NCBI GenBank assembly: GCA_025459175.1
Contig: JALORC010000041.1
Location: forward strand, 44,325 to 108,324
Direction of reading: 5' to 3'
Length of the DNA stretch: 64,000 nt
Source of the DNA: Planctomycetota bacterium
Lineage (GTDB): Bacteria; Planctomycetota; UBA1135; UBA2386
Each line of letters opens with the position of its first letter. Position 1 is the stretch's first letter. Under the pieces are notes generated by a model, which was not told where the DNA came from, ran no database searches, and saw only the letters and a list, made by a program, of their open reading frames with translations. A program made the position numbers and the translations under genes. Of the stretch, positions 1-16,547 are shown piece after piece.

Positions 1-1431
1 GTGCTGCACGACCGCAGCGCCTCGGGCGCGACGTTGTTCATCGAGCCGGAGGCGGTGGTCGAGGCTGCCAACCGGTTGTCCGACGCGCAGGCGGCCGAAC
101 ATCGCGAGATCAACGTGGTGCTGGCGGACACCGCGCGCGGCCTGCGCCGCTGCGAGGCCGAGATCGTGCGCGCCGCGCCGTTCGTGGCCGCGGTCGACCT
201 GCTGCAGGCGCGGGCCAGGTTGGCGCAGACGCCGGGCTACGTGGTGCCGGAAGTAGTCGCCGACGGGCCGCTGCGGCTGCGCGGGGCCCGGCACCCGTTG
301 CTGCTGCAGCGCCGCGCCGGCGCCGACATCGTGCCGCTCGACATCGCGCTCGGTGACCCGCATCGCATGCTGGTGGTGACCGGCCCGAACACCGGTGGCA
401 AGACCGTCGTGCTGAAGACGATCGGCCTGCTGGCCCTGATGGCGATCAGCGGCATGCCGATCCCCGCCGCGGCCGGGGCGCAGGTGCCGTTCTTCCGCTC
501 GGTGCAGGTCGACATCGGCGACGAGCAGGCGATCATGCAGAACCTGTCGACGTTCAGCTCGCACGTGCAGCGGATCGGGCGCTGCCTGCAGCAGGCGTCG
601 CCGCACACGCTGGTGCTGCTCGACGAACTCGGCGCCGGCACCGATCCCGAGGAGGGTGGCGTGCTCGGGTATGCGGTGCTCGAGGCGCTGCTCCAGGCCT
701 CGGCGTTCGCGGTGGTGACGACCCATCTGGGGCGGCTGAAGGACTTCGCCTACCAGCACGCGGGCGCCGAGAACGGTTCGATGGCGTTCGACGGCGTGTC
801 GCTGCGACCGCTGTACCGGCTCGACCTCGGTATTCCCGGCAGCAGCCACGCGCTCGACATCGCCAGCCGGGTCGGCATGCCGGCGGCCGTCGTCGAGCGG
901 GCGCGGGTGCTGCTCGGCACCCGCGACCGCACGCTCGACAACCTGATCGAGCGCGTGCAGGTCGCCCGCCGCGATGCCGAGGCCGATCGCCAGCGCACCG
1001 CCGACGTCTCGCGCAACGTGGTCGAGCAACAGGCGGCACTGGCCGGGCGGCTCGCCGAGGCGGTGCGCAAGGAGACCTGGCTGCAGGAGGAGGCCGATGG
1101 TCAGGTCGAGGCGGAGCTGCGGCGCGCCCAGGCGGCGATGGCCGAGCCGCTGGCGGCGCTGGTGAGCGCGCCGGGCCAGCACGGCGAGCGGGCGAAGGTG
1201 CTGAAGGGCATCGTCGACGGGCTGCTGAAGCAGGCGGCGCTGCACCGCCGTCGGATGAGCTTCTGCCACGGCCTCAAGAAGGGGGACAAAGTGTTCTTGC
1301 CGCGCTGGAAGCGCCTCTGCACGGTGCACCGGATCGACAAGGTGCGCGAATTGCTCAGCGTCGACTACGGCAACGTGAAGATGGACGTGCCGTTCGAAGA
1401 CGTGTCCTGGCTGCAGCCGCTGGAGGGGTGA
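1..1431 (+). CDS. mutS2: Endonuclease MutS2-like ATPase, 5' end outside window, no Smr domain
   Basis: This is the C-terminal 476 codons of a MutS2-family ATPase. The first codon here is an internal valine, because the opening residues (HDRSASGATLFIEP) match the middle of MutS2, so the gene starts upstream of the window. The Walker A motif GPNTGGKT is at window residues 128-135. The Walker B and signature region (LVLLDELGAGTDPEEGG) and a TTHLGRLK switch histidine follow, then a long charged coiled-coil clamp, then a KOW-like beta segment (KKGDKVFLPRW...YGNVKMDVPFEDVSW). Family members normally continue into an 80-90 residue Smr nuclease domain after the KOW part. Here a TGA closes the frame at once and no Smr sequence follows in any frame. 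MutS2 proteins act in anti-recombination and in rescue of collided ribosomes. Without Smr, nicking activity would not be expected. Confidence 0.93.
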   Translation: MLHDRSASGATLFIEPEAVVEAANRLSDAQAAEHREINVVLADTARGLRRCEAEIVRAAPFVAAVDLLQARARLAQTPGYVVPEVVADGPLRLRGARHPLLLQRRAGADIVPLDIALGDPHRMLVVTGPNTGGKTVVLKTIGLLALMAISGMPIPAAAGAQVPFFRSVQVDIGDEQAIMQNLSTFSSHVQRIGRCLQQASPHTLVLLDELGAGTDPEEGGVLGYAVLEALLQASAFAVVTTHLGRLKDFAYQHAGAENGSMAFDGVSLRPLYRLDLGIPGSSHALDIASRVGMPAAVVERARVLLGTRDRTLDNLIERVQVARRDAEADRQRTADVSRNVVEQQAALAGRLAEAVRKETWLQEEADGQVEAELRRAQAAMAEPLAALVSAPGQHGERAKVLKGIVDGLLKQAALHRRRMSFCHGLKKGDKVFLPRWKRLCTVHRIDKVRELLSVDYGNVKMDVPFEDVSWLQPLEG

Positions 1432-1546
1432 GGTGCCGCTGCCGGGAGGCTTCCTGGCCGCATGCGGCCCAGCGACTTGATGCGCGCTGGCCGTTCCATA
1501 CCATGGGGACTGCCGGCCGGACCACGCGGCCGCCACCCCGACTCCC

Positions 1547-1942
1547 GTGACGTCAGTTCTGATCGCCGACAACGACAGTGCCGTGAGCGACCTGCTGACC
1601 CAGGTGCTCACCAGGGCCGGTCTCGCCGTGGCGCACGCCTACGACGGCGAGGCGGCGATCGAGCTGGCCCGCGATCCGGGCGTGCGGGTGCTCGTGTGCG
1701 ATCTGGACATGCCGCGCGCCTCCGGCATCGAGGTCCTGGAGGCGTTGTCGGCGATGGCGGCGCCGCCGGCGACGATCGTCGTCACTGGCTTCCTGGACCA
1801 GGCGGTCATGGAGCGGCTGCAGGCCATGCCGTTCGTGCGCGACGTGCTGCGCAAGCCCTTCGACTTGCTGCAGTTCGCCGCCCGGGTGCAGGAGCTGCTG
1901 GCGCCGCCCGCGACCGATGCGGTGCTCTGCGCCGAAGCCTGA
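1547..1942 (+). CDS. Single-domain response regulator (CheY-like receiver)
   Basis: A 131-residue protein made of one receiver domain and no output domain. Acid pocket residues D8 and D10, the phospho-acceptor D52 (LVCDLDMP), T80 (IVVTGF) and K103 (LRKPFD) are all in place, so phosphorylation-dependent signalling is likely. The start is a GTG. The next upstream gene ends 115 bp before. No histidine kinase is nearby, so its partner must be encoded elsewhere. An unrelated frame covering the same stretch gives a longer but meaningless ORF. Confidence 0.88.
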   Translation: MTSVLIADNDSAVSDLLTQVLTRAGLAVAHAYDGEAAIELARDPGVRVLVCDLDMPRASGIEVLEALSAMAAPPATIVVTGFLDQAVMERLQAMPFVRDVLRKPFDLLQFAARVQELLAPPATDAVLCAEA

Positions 1943-1987
1943 GGGCGCGCGATTTGGCTGCGGCGGCGCAGAAAATCCGGAGCGGCC

Positions 1988-2015
1988 TTGATCTACGGGG
2001 GGGCGTCGTTATCTT
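1988..2015 (+). promoter_or_regulatory. Candidate sigma-70 promoter of the tRNA-tuf operon
   Basis: TTGATC (1988-1993) and TATCTT (2010-2015) are 16 bp apart and end 28 bp before the first tRNA. This is the only good sigma-70-like pair upstream of the tRNA cluster. The T-rich stretch after it is compatible with a short leader. Not tested. Confidence 0.45.
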
Positions 2016-2043
2016 CCTTCGTCCTTTCCGCAGCAGCTAGTCC

Positions 2044-2119
2044 GCTAGCGTAGCTCAACTGGTAGAGCACCTGATTTGTAATCTGGAGGTTGTGGGTTCA
2101 AGTCCCATCGCTAGCTCCA
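2044..2119 (+). tRNA. tRNA-Thr (anticodon UGU)
   Basis: Cloverleaf with acceptor arm GCTAGCG/CGCTAGC, a seven-base anticodon loop TTTGTAA, a standard T arm (GTGGG TTCAAGT CCCAT) and an encoded CCA end (2117-2119). First of four tRNAs upstream of tuf. Confidence 0.96.
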
Positions 2120-2193
2120 GGTTCTGACGGGTGCACCAGCTGACTCCGCGATCCGGCTCGGTGCTCGGCGAGGATCGCGCGCACGGCAACGTC

Positions 2194-2278
2194 GGGCGGA
2201 TACCAAAGCGGCCAAATGGACCAGACTGTAAATCTGGCGGCTCAGCCTTCGCAGGTTCGAATCCTGCTCCGCCCACCA
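2194..2278 (+). tRNA. tRNA-Tyr (anticodon GUA)
   Basis: Class II tRNA with a long variable arm. The acceptor arm is GGGCGGA/TCCGCCC, the anticodon GTA lies at 2228-2230, the discriminator is A, and CCA is encoded (2276-2278). Confidence 0.96.
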
Positions 2279-2411
2279 GTCCTCCTCGGGGTTCGCAAGG
2301 TCCCCGCGGCGTTCGTGCTAGCTGACAATTTGATGCTTCTCCGATGTCCTCGGTTCGTGGTCCAGACCAGCGGGTCTGCAGCCACCAGCCCGGTACTTCG
2401 GTGAAGGCTAC

Positions 2412-2485
<74 letters not shown>

Positions 2486-2541
2486 GGTTGCCCGGGTTGC
2501 CCTGGCAAGCCTGTTCGTTCTTTCTGTCGTCCTGTTCGTTC

Positions 2542-2617
2542 GCTGCTATAGCTCAGCTGGTAGAGCACCTCCTTGGTAAGGAGGAGGTCGTGGGTTCAAG
2601 TCCCGCTAGCAGCTCCA
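2542..2617 (+). tRNA. tRNA-Thr (anticodon GGU)
   Basis: Acceptor arm GCTGCTA/TAGCAGC, anticodon stem CCTCC/GGAGG around the loop TTGGTAA (anticodon GGT), and encoded CCA at 2615-2617. It ends 55 bp before tuf, the same arrangement as the enterobacterial thrT-tufB junction. Confidence 0.96.
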
Positions 2618-2672
2618 TCTTCTGTTCCCGTCTGTTCGGGGCCCGCTCGGACCCCACCGAATTCGAGATCCC

Positions 2673-3875
<1,203 letters not shown>

Positions 3876-3911
3876 GTTCGACTCGCCGGGGTCGACGAGC
3901 CTGAGGTTGAT

Positions 3912-3948
3912 GCTGTCGCTGTTGACGCTGCCGTCAACGGGCGACAGC
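3912..3948 (+). terminator. Long hairpin between tuf and tRNA-Trp
   Basis: GCTGTCGC (3912-3919) pairs with GCGACAGC (3941-3948). Inside it, GTTGACG (3921-3927) pairs with CGTCAAC (3932-3938), leaving a CTGC loop. The structure is stable, but no T-run follows. It could be a Rho-independent terminator of weak type, a 3'-end stabiliser, or a processing signal before the tRNA. Confidence 0.45.
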
Positions 3949-3988
3949 GACAGCCGCTGCGAGGTAACTCGTCGCGGCTGCGCAGTAC

Positions 3989-4064
3989 AGGGCAGTAGCT
4001 CAATTGGTAGAGCTGTCGATTCCAAATCGACGGGTTGAGGGTTCGAGTCCTTCCTGCCCTGCCA
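3989..4064 (+). tRNA. tRNA-Trp (anticodon CCA)
   Basis: Acceptor arm AGGGCAG/CTGCCCT, anticodon stem GTCGA/TCGAC with loop TTCCAAA (anticodon CCA at 4022-4024), discriminator G and encoded CCA (4062-4064). It precedes secE, as in many bacteria. Confidence 0.96.
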
Positions 4065-4246
4065 TTCCGGTTCGCGCGACGCCGTCGCGACGAACGCAGT
4101 CTGCTTCGGCAGGCAAGTGGGCCGTGGCGTCGAGACGCCATGGCCCGTAGTGTTTCCGCCCTCGATCGATCGGCTGCCGAGTCGGCAGCTTGTCGCGAGG
4201 GATCGACAGCTGCACCGTTCGGTGTGGCTGCGGAGGACTTGGACTC

Positions 4247-4684
4247 GTGAGCTATCGCAAGAACGAAGGACGCTACGCGCGGATGTTCGCCTTCTGGGCG
4301 CTCCTCCTGTTGGTGGCGTATGGCTGCTTCCACGCCGGTGGGCTGTCCGAACTGCTGGACCGATGGATGGGGGATTCCAATCCGACCTTCATCGACCCGT
4401 TCCCGATCCTGAAGACGCTCAAGCTGTCGACCTGCATCGCGCTCGGCGTGCTGGTGGTCGCCGGATTGGCGCTGCATGCGGTGCTGAATCGCCGGCAGAT
4501 CGCCGACGCGTTGATCGGTACCGAGGAGGAGCTGGGCAAGGTGACCTGGCCGACCTGGGCGGAAGCGGTGCAGGGCACGATCGCCGTCACCGTGATGGTG
4601 GTCGTGATGTTCCTGTTCCTCACGCTGGTCGACCTTGGGCTGATCCAGGTCTACAGCATGTTGATGGGCGGAGGGCGCACCTGA
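4247..4684 (+). CDS. secE: Preprotein translocase subunit SecE
   Basis: A 145-residue small subunit of the SecYEG inner-membrane channel. Three hydrophobic segments are visible: two N-terminal ones (around MFAFWALLLLVAYGCF and STCIALGVLVVAGLALHAVL) and the conserved C-terminal one. The amphipathic signature ELGKVTWPTWAEAV precedes the last segment. A three-helix form like the E. coli protein is therefore likely. The GTG start is chosen because a GGAGG ribosome site lies at 4232-4236. The open frame extends 19 codons further without homology. The stop overlaps the nusG start by one base, so the two are coupled. Confidence 0.93.
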   Translation: MSYRKNEGRYARMFAFWALLLLVAYGCFHAGGLSELLDRWMGDSNPTFIDPFPILKTLKLSTCIALGVLVVAGLALHAVLNRRQIADALIGTEEELGKVTWPTWAEAVQGTIAVTVMVVVMFLFLTLVDLGLIQVYSMLMGGGRT

Positions 4685-5214
4685 TGGCACTCAGCTGGTA
4701 CTTCCTCCGCATCCAGGTCGGGCGCGAGGACCGCATTCGCGAGAGCATGGTGCGCCGGCTCAAGCAGGCCGGCATCGAGCATCTGGTGCCGCAGATCGTG
4801 GTGCCGACGGAGACCATCGCCGATCACCGTGGTGGCAAGAAGGTCGTCAAGCGCAAGAAGCTCTACCCCGGCTACTTGATGGTGCAGATGGACCTGGCCG
4901 ACGAGGTCTGGTTCGTGCTGCGTGAGACGCCCGGCTTCGGCGACTTCGTCGGGGGACAGGAGCATCCGACTCCCGCCAAGGCAGAGGACGTCGAGAAGGT
5001 CCTGGCCCACATGGATGCCAGCAAGGACCAGCCCAAGGTCGCGATCGCCTTCAAGAAGGGGGACCGGGTCAAGATCAAGGCCGGAGCCTTCGAGAACACC
5101 GATGCCGTGGTCGAGGAAGTGCATGCCGAGAAGGGCACCCTGGACGTCTCCGTCAACTTCTTCGGGCGCCCGACGCCGATGTCGCTCGGATATTGGGAAG
5201 TGGAGTTGATTTAG
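4684..5214 (+). CDS. nusG: Transcription termination/antitermination factor NusG
   Basis: A 176-residue NusG. The N-terminal NGN domain has the WYFLRIQVGREDRIRESM opening and the YPGYLMVQMDL core. The C-terminal KOW domain (FKKGDRVKIKAGAFENTDAVVEEV) binds S10 or Rho. The length is standard. It overlaps secE by one base and is followed by rplK after a 154-bp leader, which is the near-universal secE-nusG-rplK order. Confidence 0.97.
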   Translation: MALSWYFLRIQVGREDRIRESMVRRLKQAGIEHLVPQIVVPTETIADHRGGKKVVKRKKLYPGYLMVQMDLADEVWFVLRETPGFGDFVGGQEHPTPAKAEDVEKVLAHMDASKDQPKVAIAFKKGDRVKIKAGAFENTDAVVEEVHAEKGTLDVSVNFFGRPTPMSLGYWEVELI

Positions 5215-5234
5215 GCGCGACGATCTGGTTGAAT
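5206..5234 (+). promoter_or_regulatory. Weak candidate promoter before rplK
   Basis: TTGATT (5206-5211) and TTGAAT (5229-5234) are 17 bp apart, straddling the end of nusG. The -10 match is poor. If used, it would drive the rplKAJL-rpoBC block with a leader of about 130 bases. Confidence 0.25.
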
Positions 5235-5293
5235 CTTCGCCCCCGAATGCGGGAAGGCAACCTGTCGCCTTCTCGCCTCCGCCCGCCAGGGTG

Positions 5294-5340
5294 GGAGCTC
5301 TCCGGAGCTCCTCGAGTGGGAGGGTGCCCGCCCCCGCGGG
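5294..5340 (+). promoter_or_regulatory. Two hairpins in the rplK leader
   Basis: GGAGCTC (5294-5300) pairs with GAGCTCC (5305-5311) around TCCG. CCCGC (5327-5331) pairs with GCGGG (5336-5340). They lie in the 154-bp leader of the ribosomal protein operon. In other bacteria this leader is where L1 can bind and repress its own operon. That role here is inference only. Confidence 0.35.
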
Positions 5341-5368
5341 TGTCCGTCAGAACCGCTGAGAGAACAAA

Positions 5369-5794
5369 ATGGCCAAGGAAGTCACCGCAAGAGTCAAGCT
5401 GCAGTGCCCAGCCGGTCAGGCAACGCCTGCCCCGCCAGTCGGTCCTGCGCTCGGTCAGCACGGCGTGAACATCGGGCAGTTCGTCAAGCAGTTCAACGAC
5501 GAGACCCGCGCCCAAGCCGGCCTGATCATCCCCGTCATCATCACGGTCTACAAGGACCGCACGTTCACCCTGCAGTACAAGTCGCCGCCGGCGTCGGTGC
5601 TGCTGAAGCGTGCGGCCAAGATCGCCTCCGCCGCGAAGACCCCGGGCAGCCAGGTGGCTGGTCAGGTCAACAAGGCGCAGGTGCGCGAGGTCGCGCAGCT
5701 GAAGATGAAGGACTTGAACACGACCGACATCGCCGCCGCGATGCGAATGGTCGAGGGCACCGCGCGTTCGTGCGGTATCCGCGTCGTTGACTGA
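5369..5794 (+). CDS. rplK: 50S ribosomal protein L11
   Basis: A 141-residue L11, the GTPase-centre protein that binds the 1070 region of 23S rRNA. The N-terminal domain carries the usual proline-rich segment ([20 protein letters not shown]). The C-terminal RNA-binding domain ends in [13 protein letters not shown]. Length and sequence are normal. First gene of the rplK-rplA-rplJ-rplL set. Confidence 0.98.
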   Translation: MAKEVTARVKLQCPAGQATPAPPVGPALGQHGVNIGQFVKQFNDETRAQAGLIIPVIITVYKDRTFTLQYKSPPASVLLKRAAKIASAAKTPGSQVAGQVNKAQVREVAQLKMKDLNTTDIAAAMRMVEGTARSCGIRVVD

Positions 5795-5882
5795 CTTCTT
5801 CCTTGCGGCTGCGCGGGTTGCCTGGCGTCGCGCCAGATAGCTTCCGGGCCGCCCCACAGGGACCACACTCACAGGAACTCCC

Positions 5883-6569
5883 ATGGCTCGCATCCGCAGC
5901 CGTCGCTACCAGAAAGCCGCCGCCAAGGTGGACCGCACCAAGCGGTATGCCGTCGCTGAAGGTATGGCTTTGATCAAGTCGCTGGCCGGCCCCAAGTTCG
6001 ACGAAGCCGTCGACGTGGCGGTCCGGATCGGCATCGATGCCAAGAAGACCGATCAGCTGGTTCGCGGCTCGGTCAGCTTGCCGAAGGGCACGGGCAAGTC
6101 GATCAAGATCGCCGTGTTCGCCGAAGGCGAGAAGGCCAAGGATGCCCTCGCCGCCGGTGCTGACTTCGTCGGCTCGGCCGACCTGGCCGACAAGATCGAG
6201 AAGGGCTTCACCGACTTCGACATGACCATCGCGTCCCCGGACATGATGAAGTATGTCGGCAAGCTCGGTAAGGTGCTCGGTCCGCAGGGCAAGATGCCCT
6301 CGCCGAAGGCAGGCACCGTGACCCCGAACGTGGCCGCCGCCGTGCGCGAGTTCAAGGCCGGCAAGATCGAGTTCCGCACCGATGCCGGTGCCAACGTTCA
6401 CGCCGCGATCGGCAAGAAGTCGTTCGGTGCCGAGGATTTGGCCCTGAACCTGCGTGCCTTCCTGGATCACCTGCGCACCCTGCGTCCGTCGCAGGCCAAG
6501 GGCGAGTTCATCAAGAAGGTTGTTGTCTCCACCTCGATGGGGCCGGGTATCGCCCTCGCCGTCGAGTAG
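5883..6569 (+). CDS. rplA: 50S ribosomal protein L1
   Basis: A 228-residue L1 of the ribosomal stalk that helps release deacylated tRNA. The signature GKLGKVLGPQGKMPSPKAGTV is present in domain II, and the N- and C-terminal halves of domain I are intact. An AGGA ribosome site lies about ten bases before the ATG. It follows rplK by 88 bp and precedes rplJ by 23 bp. Confidence 0.98.
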   Translation: MARIRSRRYQKAAAKVDRTKRYAVAEGMALIKSLAGPKFDEAVDVAVRIGIDAKKTDQLVRGSVSLPKGTGKSIKIAVFAEGEKAKDALAAGADFVGSADLADKIEKGFTDFDMTIASPDMMKYVGKLGKVLGPQGKMPSPKAGTVTPNVAAAVREFKAGKIEFRTDAGANVHAAIGKKSFGAEDLALNLRAFLDHLRTLRPSQAKGEFIKKVVVSTSMGPGIALAVE

Positions 6570-6592
6570 GCCGCCCGAACAGGAATCGAGTC

Positions 6593-7138
6593 ATGCCCAA
6601 CCTAGTCAACGAGATCCTCCTCGCCGACCTGCAGCGCGAGTTCAAGAGCATGGGCTCTTGCGTGGTCGTGGAGTTCGGCAAGCTGTTGCCCCAGCAAGAC
6701 ATCGAGATCCGCGGCAAGCTCCGCGCGGCCGGTGTGCGTTATCGGGTCGTCCGCAGCCGCCTGGCCGCGCGTGCCTTTGCCGGCATGAAGCTGGATCTGG
6801 GTGATGCGCTGACGGGCCGTTGTGGAATCGCCATCGCGCAGAAGGAAGGCGCCATCCAGGCTGCCAAGCTGCTGCGCGAATGGATCAAGAAGACCAAGGA
6901 CGCGCCGATCGCCATCAAGGGCGGCGTCGTCGAGGGTGCTGCGTATTCGGGAGCGGCTGCCGAGGGCATCGCCGACCTGCCGGATCGCAACACGGTCAAC
7001 ACGCAGATCGTGTCGGCCATCAGCGGCCCGGCGCGCTCGCTCGCAAGCCTGGTCAGTGCCGTCGCCGGTGGGCTGGCGCGGTGTATTCAGGCCAAGGTCG
7101 ACGCCCAGGGCGGCGCCGGCGACAAGGCCGCTTCCTAA
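6593..7138 (+). CDS. rplJ: 50S ribosomal protein L10
   Basis: A 181-residue L10, which anchors L7/L12 dimers to the ribosome. The N-terminal rRNA-binding globular part ([30 protein letters not shown]) is standard. The C-terminal helix that collects L12 dimers ([25 protein letters not shown]) is present. The gap from rplA is only 23 bp, so the structured L10 leader of many bacteria is not present here. Confidence 0.97.
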   Translation: MPNLVNEILLADLQREFKSMGSCVVVEFGKLLPQQDIEIRGKLRAAGVRYRVVRSRLAARAFAGMKLDLGDALTGRCGIAIAQKEGAIQAAKLLREWIKKTKDAPIAIKGGVVEGAAYSGAAAEGIADLPDRNTVNTQIVSAISGPARSLASLVSAVAGGLARCIQAKVDAQGGAGDKAAS

Positions 7139-7181
7139 GCTTTCTACTTCCCGCATCCAACCATCAGAGGTCGTATCCGTC

Positions 7182-7589
7182 ATGTCGGACAATGCAAACG
7201 TGGTTCTGAGCGCCGAGCTCGAAGACATCTTCAACAAGATCGACAGCCTGAGCCTGGGCAAGGCTGCTGAGCTGGTCAAGGCCATGGAGAAGCGCTGGGG
7301 CGTCTCCGCGGCGGCTCCGGTCGCGGCCGCGGCTCCGGCCGGCGGCGGCGGCGGCGCGGCTCCCGCAGCCGAAGAGAAGACCGAGTTCTCGGTCATCCTC
7401 AAGGACGGCGGCGCCAACAAGATCAACGTCATCAAGGTGGTCCGCGAGATCACTGGCCTGGGCCTGAAGGAGGCCAAGGCGCTCGTCGACGAGGCCCCGA
7501 AGCCGGTCAAGGAAGGCGTCAACAAGGACGAGGCCGCGGAGCTCAAGAAGAAGCTCACCGAGGCCGGCGCCACCGTCGAGCTCAAGTAG
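7182..7589 (+). CDS. rplL: 50S ribosomal protein L7/L12
   Basis: A 135-residue L12. The N-terminal dimerisation domain is followed by an Ala/Pro/Gly hinge (about residues 44-62). The C-terminal factor-binding domain has the signature KTEFSVIL and the [20 protein letters not shown] segment. The ATG at 7182 has an AGAGG sequence about 12 bases upstream. The open frame extends far upstream, but only as an alternate frame of rplJ. Confidence 0.97.
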   Translation: MSDNANVVLSAELEDIFNKIDSLSLGKAAELVKAMEKRWGVSAAAPVAAAAPAGGGGGAAPAAEEKTEFSVILKDGGANKINVIKVVREITGLGLKEAKALVDEAPKPVKEGVNKDEAAELKKKLTEAGATVELK

Positions 7590-7985
7590 TGCCAGTCGGG
7601 CGGGTTCGTCGGCGCCTCGGGTTCCGACCTGTTTCCTGCTCAAGCCACTGGCGTCAGCCTTCGCTGCCGCCTGTGGTTGATTTCTGTTCGTCGGCGCTGC
7701 CCGGCGTGAAACACCCCGAAGCCTGTTCGCTCTTTTCTGTTGCGAGCCGGTGACCGGGGTGTCTACGCTTTCATCCGATTCCCGGACCACTTTTTGCGTG
7801 ACCCATTTCCGATCGCCCATCGCTGCGCACGGTCTGGTGTCAGGCCGGCGTTGCCGGTGCCCGATCGGGCGCGTCGTCCGGGGAGAGTCGCTCCGCTCTT
7901 TGCCACGGGGCCATTTCAACTCGTTCGCTGACCGAATCCCTCAGGTCGCAGATCAGCCCCCGTCCGGGGCTTCAGGTGGAACAGC
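7590..7985 (+). other. rplL-rpoB intergenic region
   Basis: A 396-bp stretch with no convincing gene. Small ORFs here have no recognisable sequence. One hairpin is clear: AGCCCC (7955-7960) with GGGGCT (7966-7971), directly before the rpoB ribosome site AGGTGGA (7974-7980). In other bacteria this gap holds a partial terminator and an RNase processing site that set rpoBC levels relative to the ribosomal proteins. I see no U-tract that would make this hairpin a full terminator. Confidence 0.6.
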
Positions 7986-8864
7986 ATGGAGACCGTAGTC
8001 TACGGGCGGTACAGGTCCGTCGCCGAGATCCCCGACCTCGTCGAGATGCAGACGAAGTCGTACTACAACTTCCTGCAGCCGGACGTAGCGCCGAACCGGC
8101 GCAAGGTCGAAGGCCTCGAAGCGCTGCTGCGCGAGGTCTTCCCGATCTACTCGTACGACAAGACGCTCTGCCTCGAGTATGTCAGCTACGAGCTCGGTCG
8201 GCCGCGCTACACGGTCGAGGAGTGCCGCAAGCTGCGCGTCACCTACGGCTACCCGTTCAAGATCCGGGTCCGCCTGGTGAAGCCTGAGCCGGTCGAGGAA
8301 GACATCTACCTCGGCGAGATCCCTATCATGATCGGCGGCGGCGAGTTCATCGTCAACGGCAGCGAGCGCGTGACCGTCAGCCAGTTGCACCGCTCGCCCG
8401 GCGTCGACTTCTCGGTCGAGCTGCACACCGGCGAGAAGAAGCTGCACTCGTGCTGGATCATCCCCGAGCGCGGTTCGTGGATCGAGCTGAACGTCACCAA
8501 GAAGGATGCGGTCGCGATCCGCATCGACCAGTCGGGCAAGTTCTCGTGCACCACGCTGCTGCGGGCGATGGACCAGAGCTACTCGACGGATGCCGCGATC
8601 CTGCGCGAGTTCTACGAGGTCGAGAAGGTCAGCCGCAAGAAGACCGACCCGGAGGCCAAGTTCGCCAAGACGCTGGTCGGCACTTACGCGGTCGGCGACA
8701 TCGTCGACGCGGCCAGCGGCGACCCGTTCGTCCGCAGCGGTGAGGAAATCACCGAGGAAGCGGCGCGGGCGATCGCCAGCAGTGAGCTGCGCGACATCGA
8801 AGTGCTGCGGGATCCCGAGGACTTCCTGCTGCTGAACACGCTGCGCGAGGACACGACCAACAGC
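7986..8864 (+). CDS. rpoB: RNA polymerase beta subunit, N-terminal part of an interrupted rpoB
   Basis: The first 293 residues of the beta subunit of RNA polymerase. Reading runs normally from [18 protein letters not shown] through [45 protein letters not shown] and [12 protein letters not shown]. The last sensible residues are LREDTTNS (about 8841-8864). Beyond this point the same frame stays open to 9551 but is Arg/Pro-rich nonsense. The homology resumes at once in the next frame with [16 protein letters not shown]. Compared with family members, about 35 residues of the form EEALLRIYQRLRPGNPP... are missing between the two. An AGGTGGA ribosome site precedes the ATG. Confidence 0.9.
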
Positions 8865-8865
8865 G

Positions 8866-11592
<2,727 letters not shown>

Positions 11593-11698
11593 TCAGGCCG
11601 GCCGCACCCGATCGCTCTCGATTCAGCACAGCTTTCCCCGACATACCCTCGCTGCCGCGGTACGAAACCGCGGCGGCCAATAGCACAGGCGGCTCCCG

Positions 11699-15904
<4,206 letters not shown>

Positions 15905-15916
15905 CCCCAGATTCGC

Positions 15917-15966
15917 GATCGCCGGGCAGTCCCGGCGATCTCCCGCCGCGATTGCCCATCGGCGGG
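15917..15966 (+). terminator. Two GC-rich hairpins after rpoC
   Basis: GATCGCCGGG (15917-15926) pairs perfectly with CCCGGCGATC (15931-15940) around CAGT. CCCGCCG (15942-15948) then pairs with CGGCGGG (15960-15966). No T-run follows the first, but the second is followed by GGTTGCAATCGTTGTTT, which is also the start of the next promoter. This is a likely boundary between the rpoBC and rpsLG units. Confidence 0.5.
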
Positions 15967-15967
15967 G

Positions 15968-15995
15968 TTGCAATCGTTGTTTCGTTCTCTATCCT
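15968..15995 (+). promoter_or_regulatory. Sigma-70 promoter of rpsL
   Basis: TTGCAA (15968-15973) and TATCCT (15990-15995) are 16 bp apart, 34 bp before the rpsL ATG. This is the best promoter match in the window. It uses the same 16-bp spacing as the candidate before the tRNA cluster. It would start the rpsL-rpsG mRNA near 16002, right after the rpoC hairpins. Confidence 0.6.
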
Positions 15996-16029
15996 GTCCC
16001 GCCACGAATTCTCGACCGCGCAGCTTCGC

Positions 16030-16404
16030 ATGCCCACGATCAACCAGCTCATCCGCAAGGGCCGCAAGAAGATCAAGTACAAGAGCAAGTCGCCGATCCT
16101 CGACGCGTGCCCGCAAAAGCGTGGCGTGTGCCTGCAGGTGAAGACGATGACGCCGAAGAAGCCGAACTCGGCGCTTCGCAAGATCGCTCGTGTACGTCTC
16201 AGCAACGGCAAGGAGACCACCGTCTACATTCCGGGCGAGGGTCACAACCTGCAGGAGCACTCGATCGTGCTGATTCGTGGCGGTCGTGTGCGCGACCTCC
16301 CCGGTGTGCGATATCACGTGCTGCGTGGTTGCCTCGATGCCTCCGGCGTCGAGAACCGTCGTCGCAGCCGCAGCAAGTACGGCACGAAACGCCCCAAGAA
16401 GTAG
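16030..16404 (+). CDS. rpsL: 30S ribosomal protein S12
   Basis: A 124-residue S12 of the decoding centre. The start at [11 protein letters not shown] matches the family. The open frame reaches 26 codons further upstream but would run through the promoter. The [11 protein letters not shown] loop is intact with both lysines. In the second decoding loop the sequence is [13 protein letters not shown], with Arg where most S12 proteins have Lys88. K88R is a known streptomycin-resistance change in other bacteria, so natural resistance is plausible. It is followed by rpsG after 143 bp. Confidence 0.97.
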   Translation: MPTINQLIRKGRKKIKYKSKSPILDACPQKRGVCLQVKTMTPKKPNSALRKIARVRLSNGKETTVYIPGEGHNLQEHSIVLIRGGRVRDLPGVRYHVLRGCLDASGVENRRRSRSKYGTKRPKK

Positions 16405-16547
16405 GCGCCCGAAGGTGTCGCGTCCCGACAAATGGCGCGGCGTCCGAAGTTGTGCAGAGGTAAGTCGGTGGCCGCTGGGTGCTGCCGAAGTCGCTCCGAT
16501 GTAGTCGTCCCCTGGTCCTAGAATCGAACTGTCGCTCCTGAGTTCCG

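Noticed and set aside
1462..2040. 192-codon frame after mutS2 as a separate gene
   Set aside because: It overlaps the receiver-domain gene in another frame and is Arg/Gly/Ala-rich without a family match.
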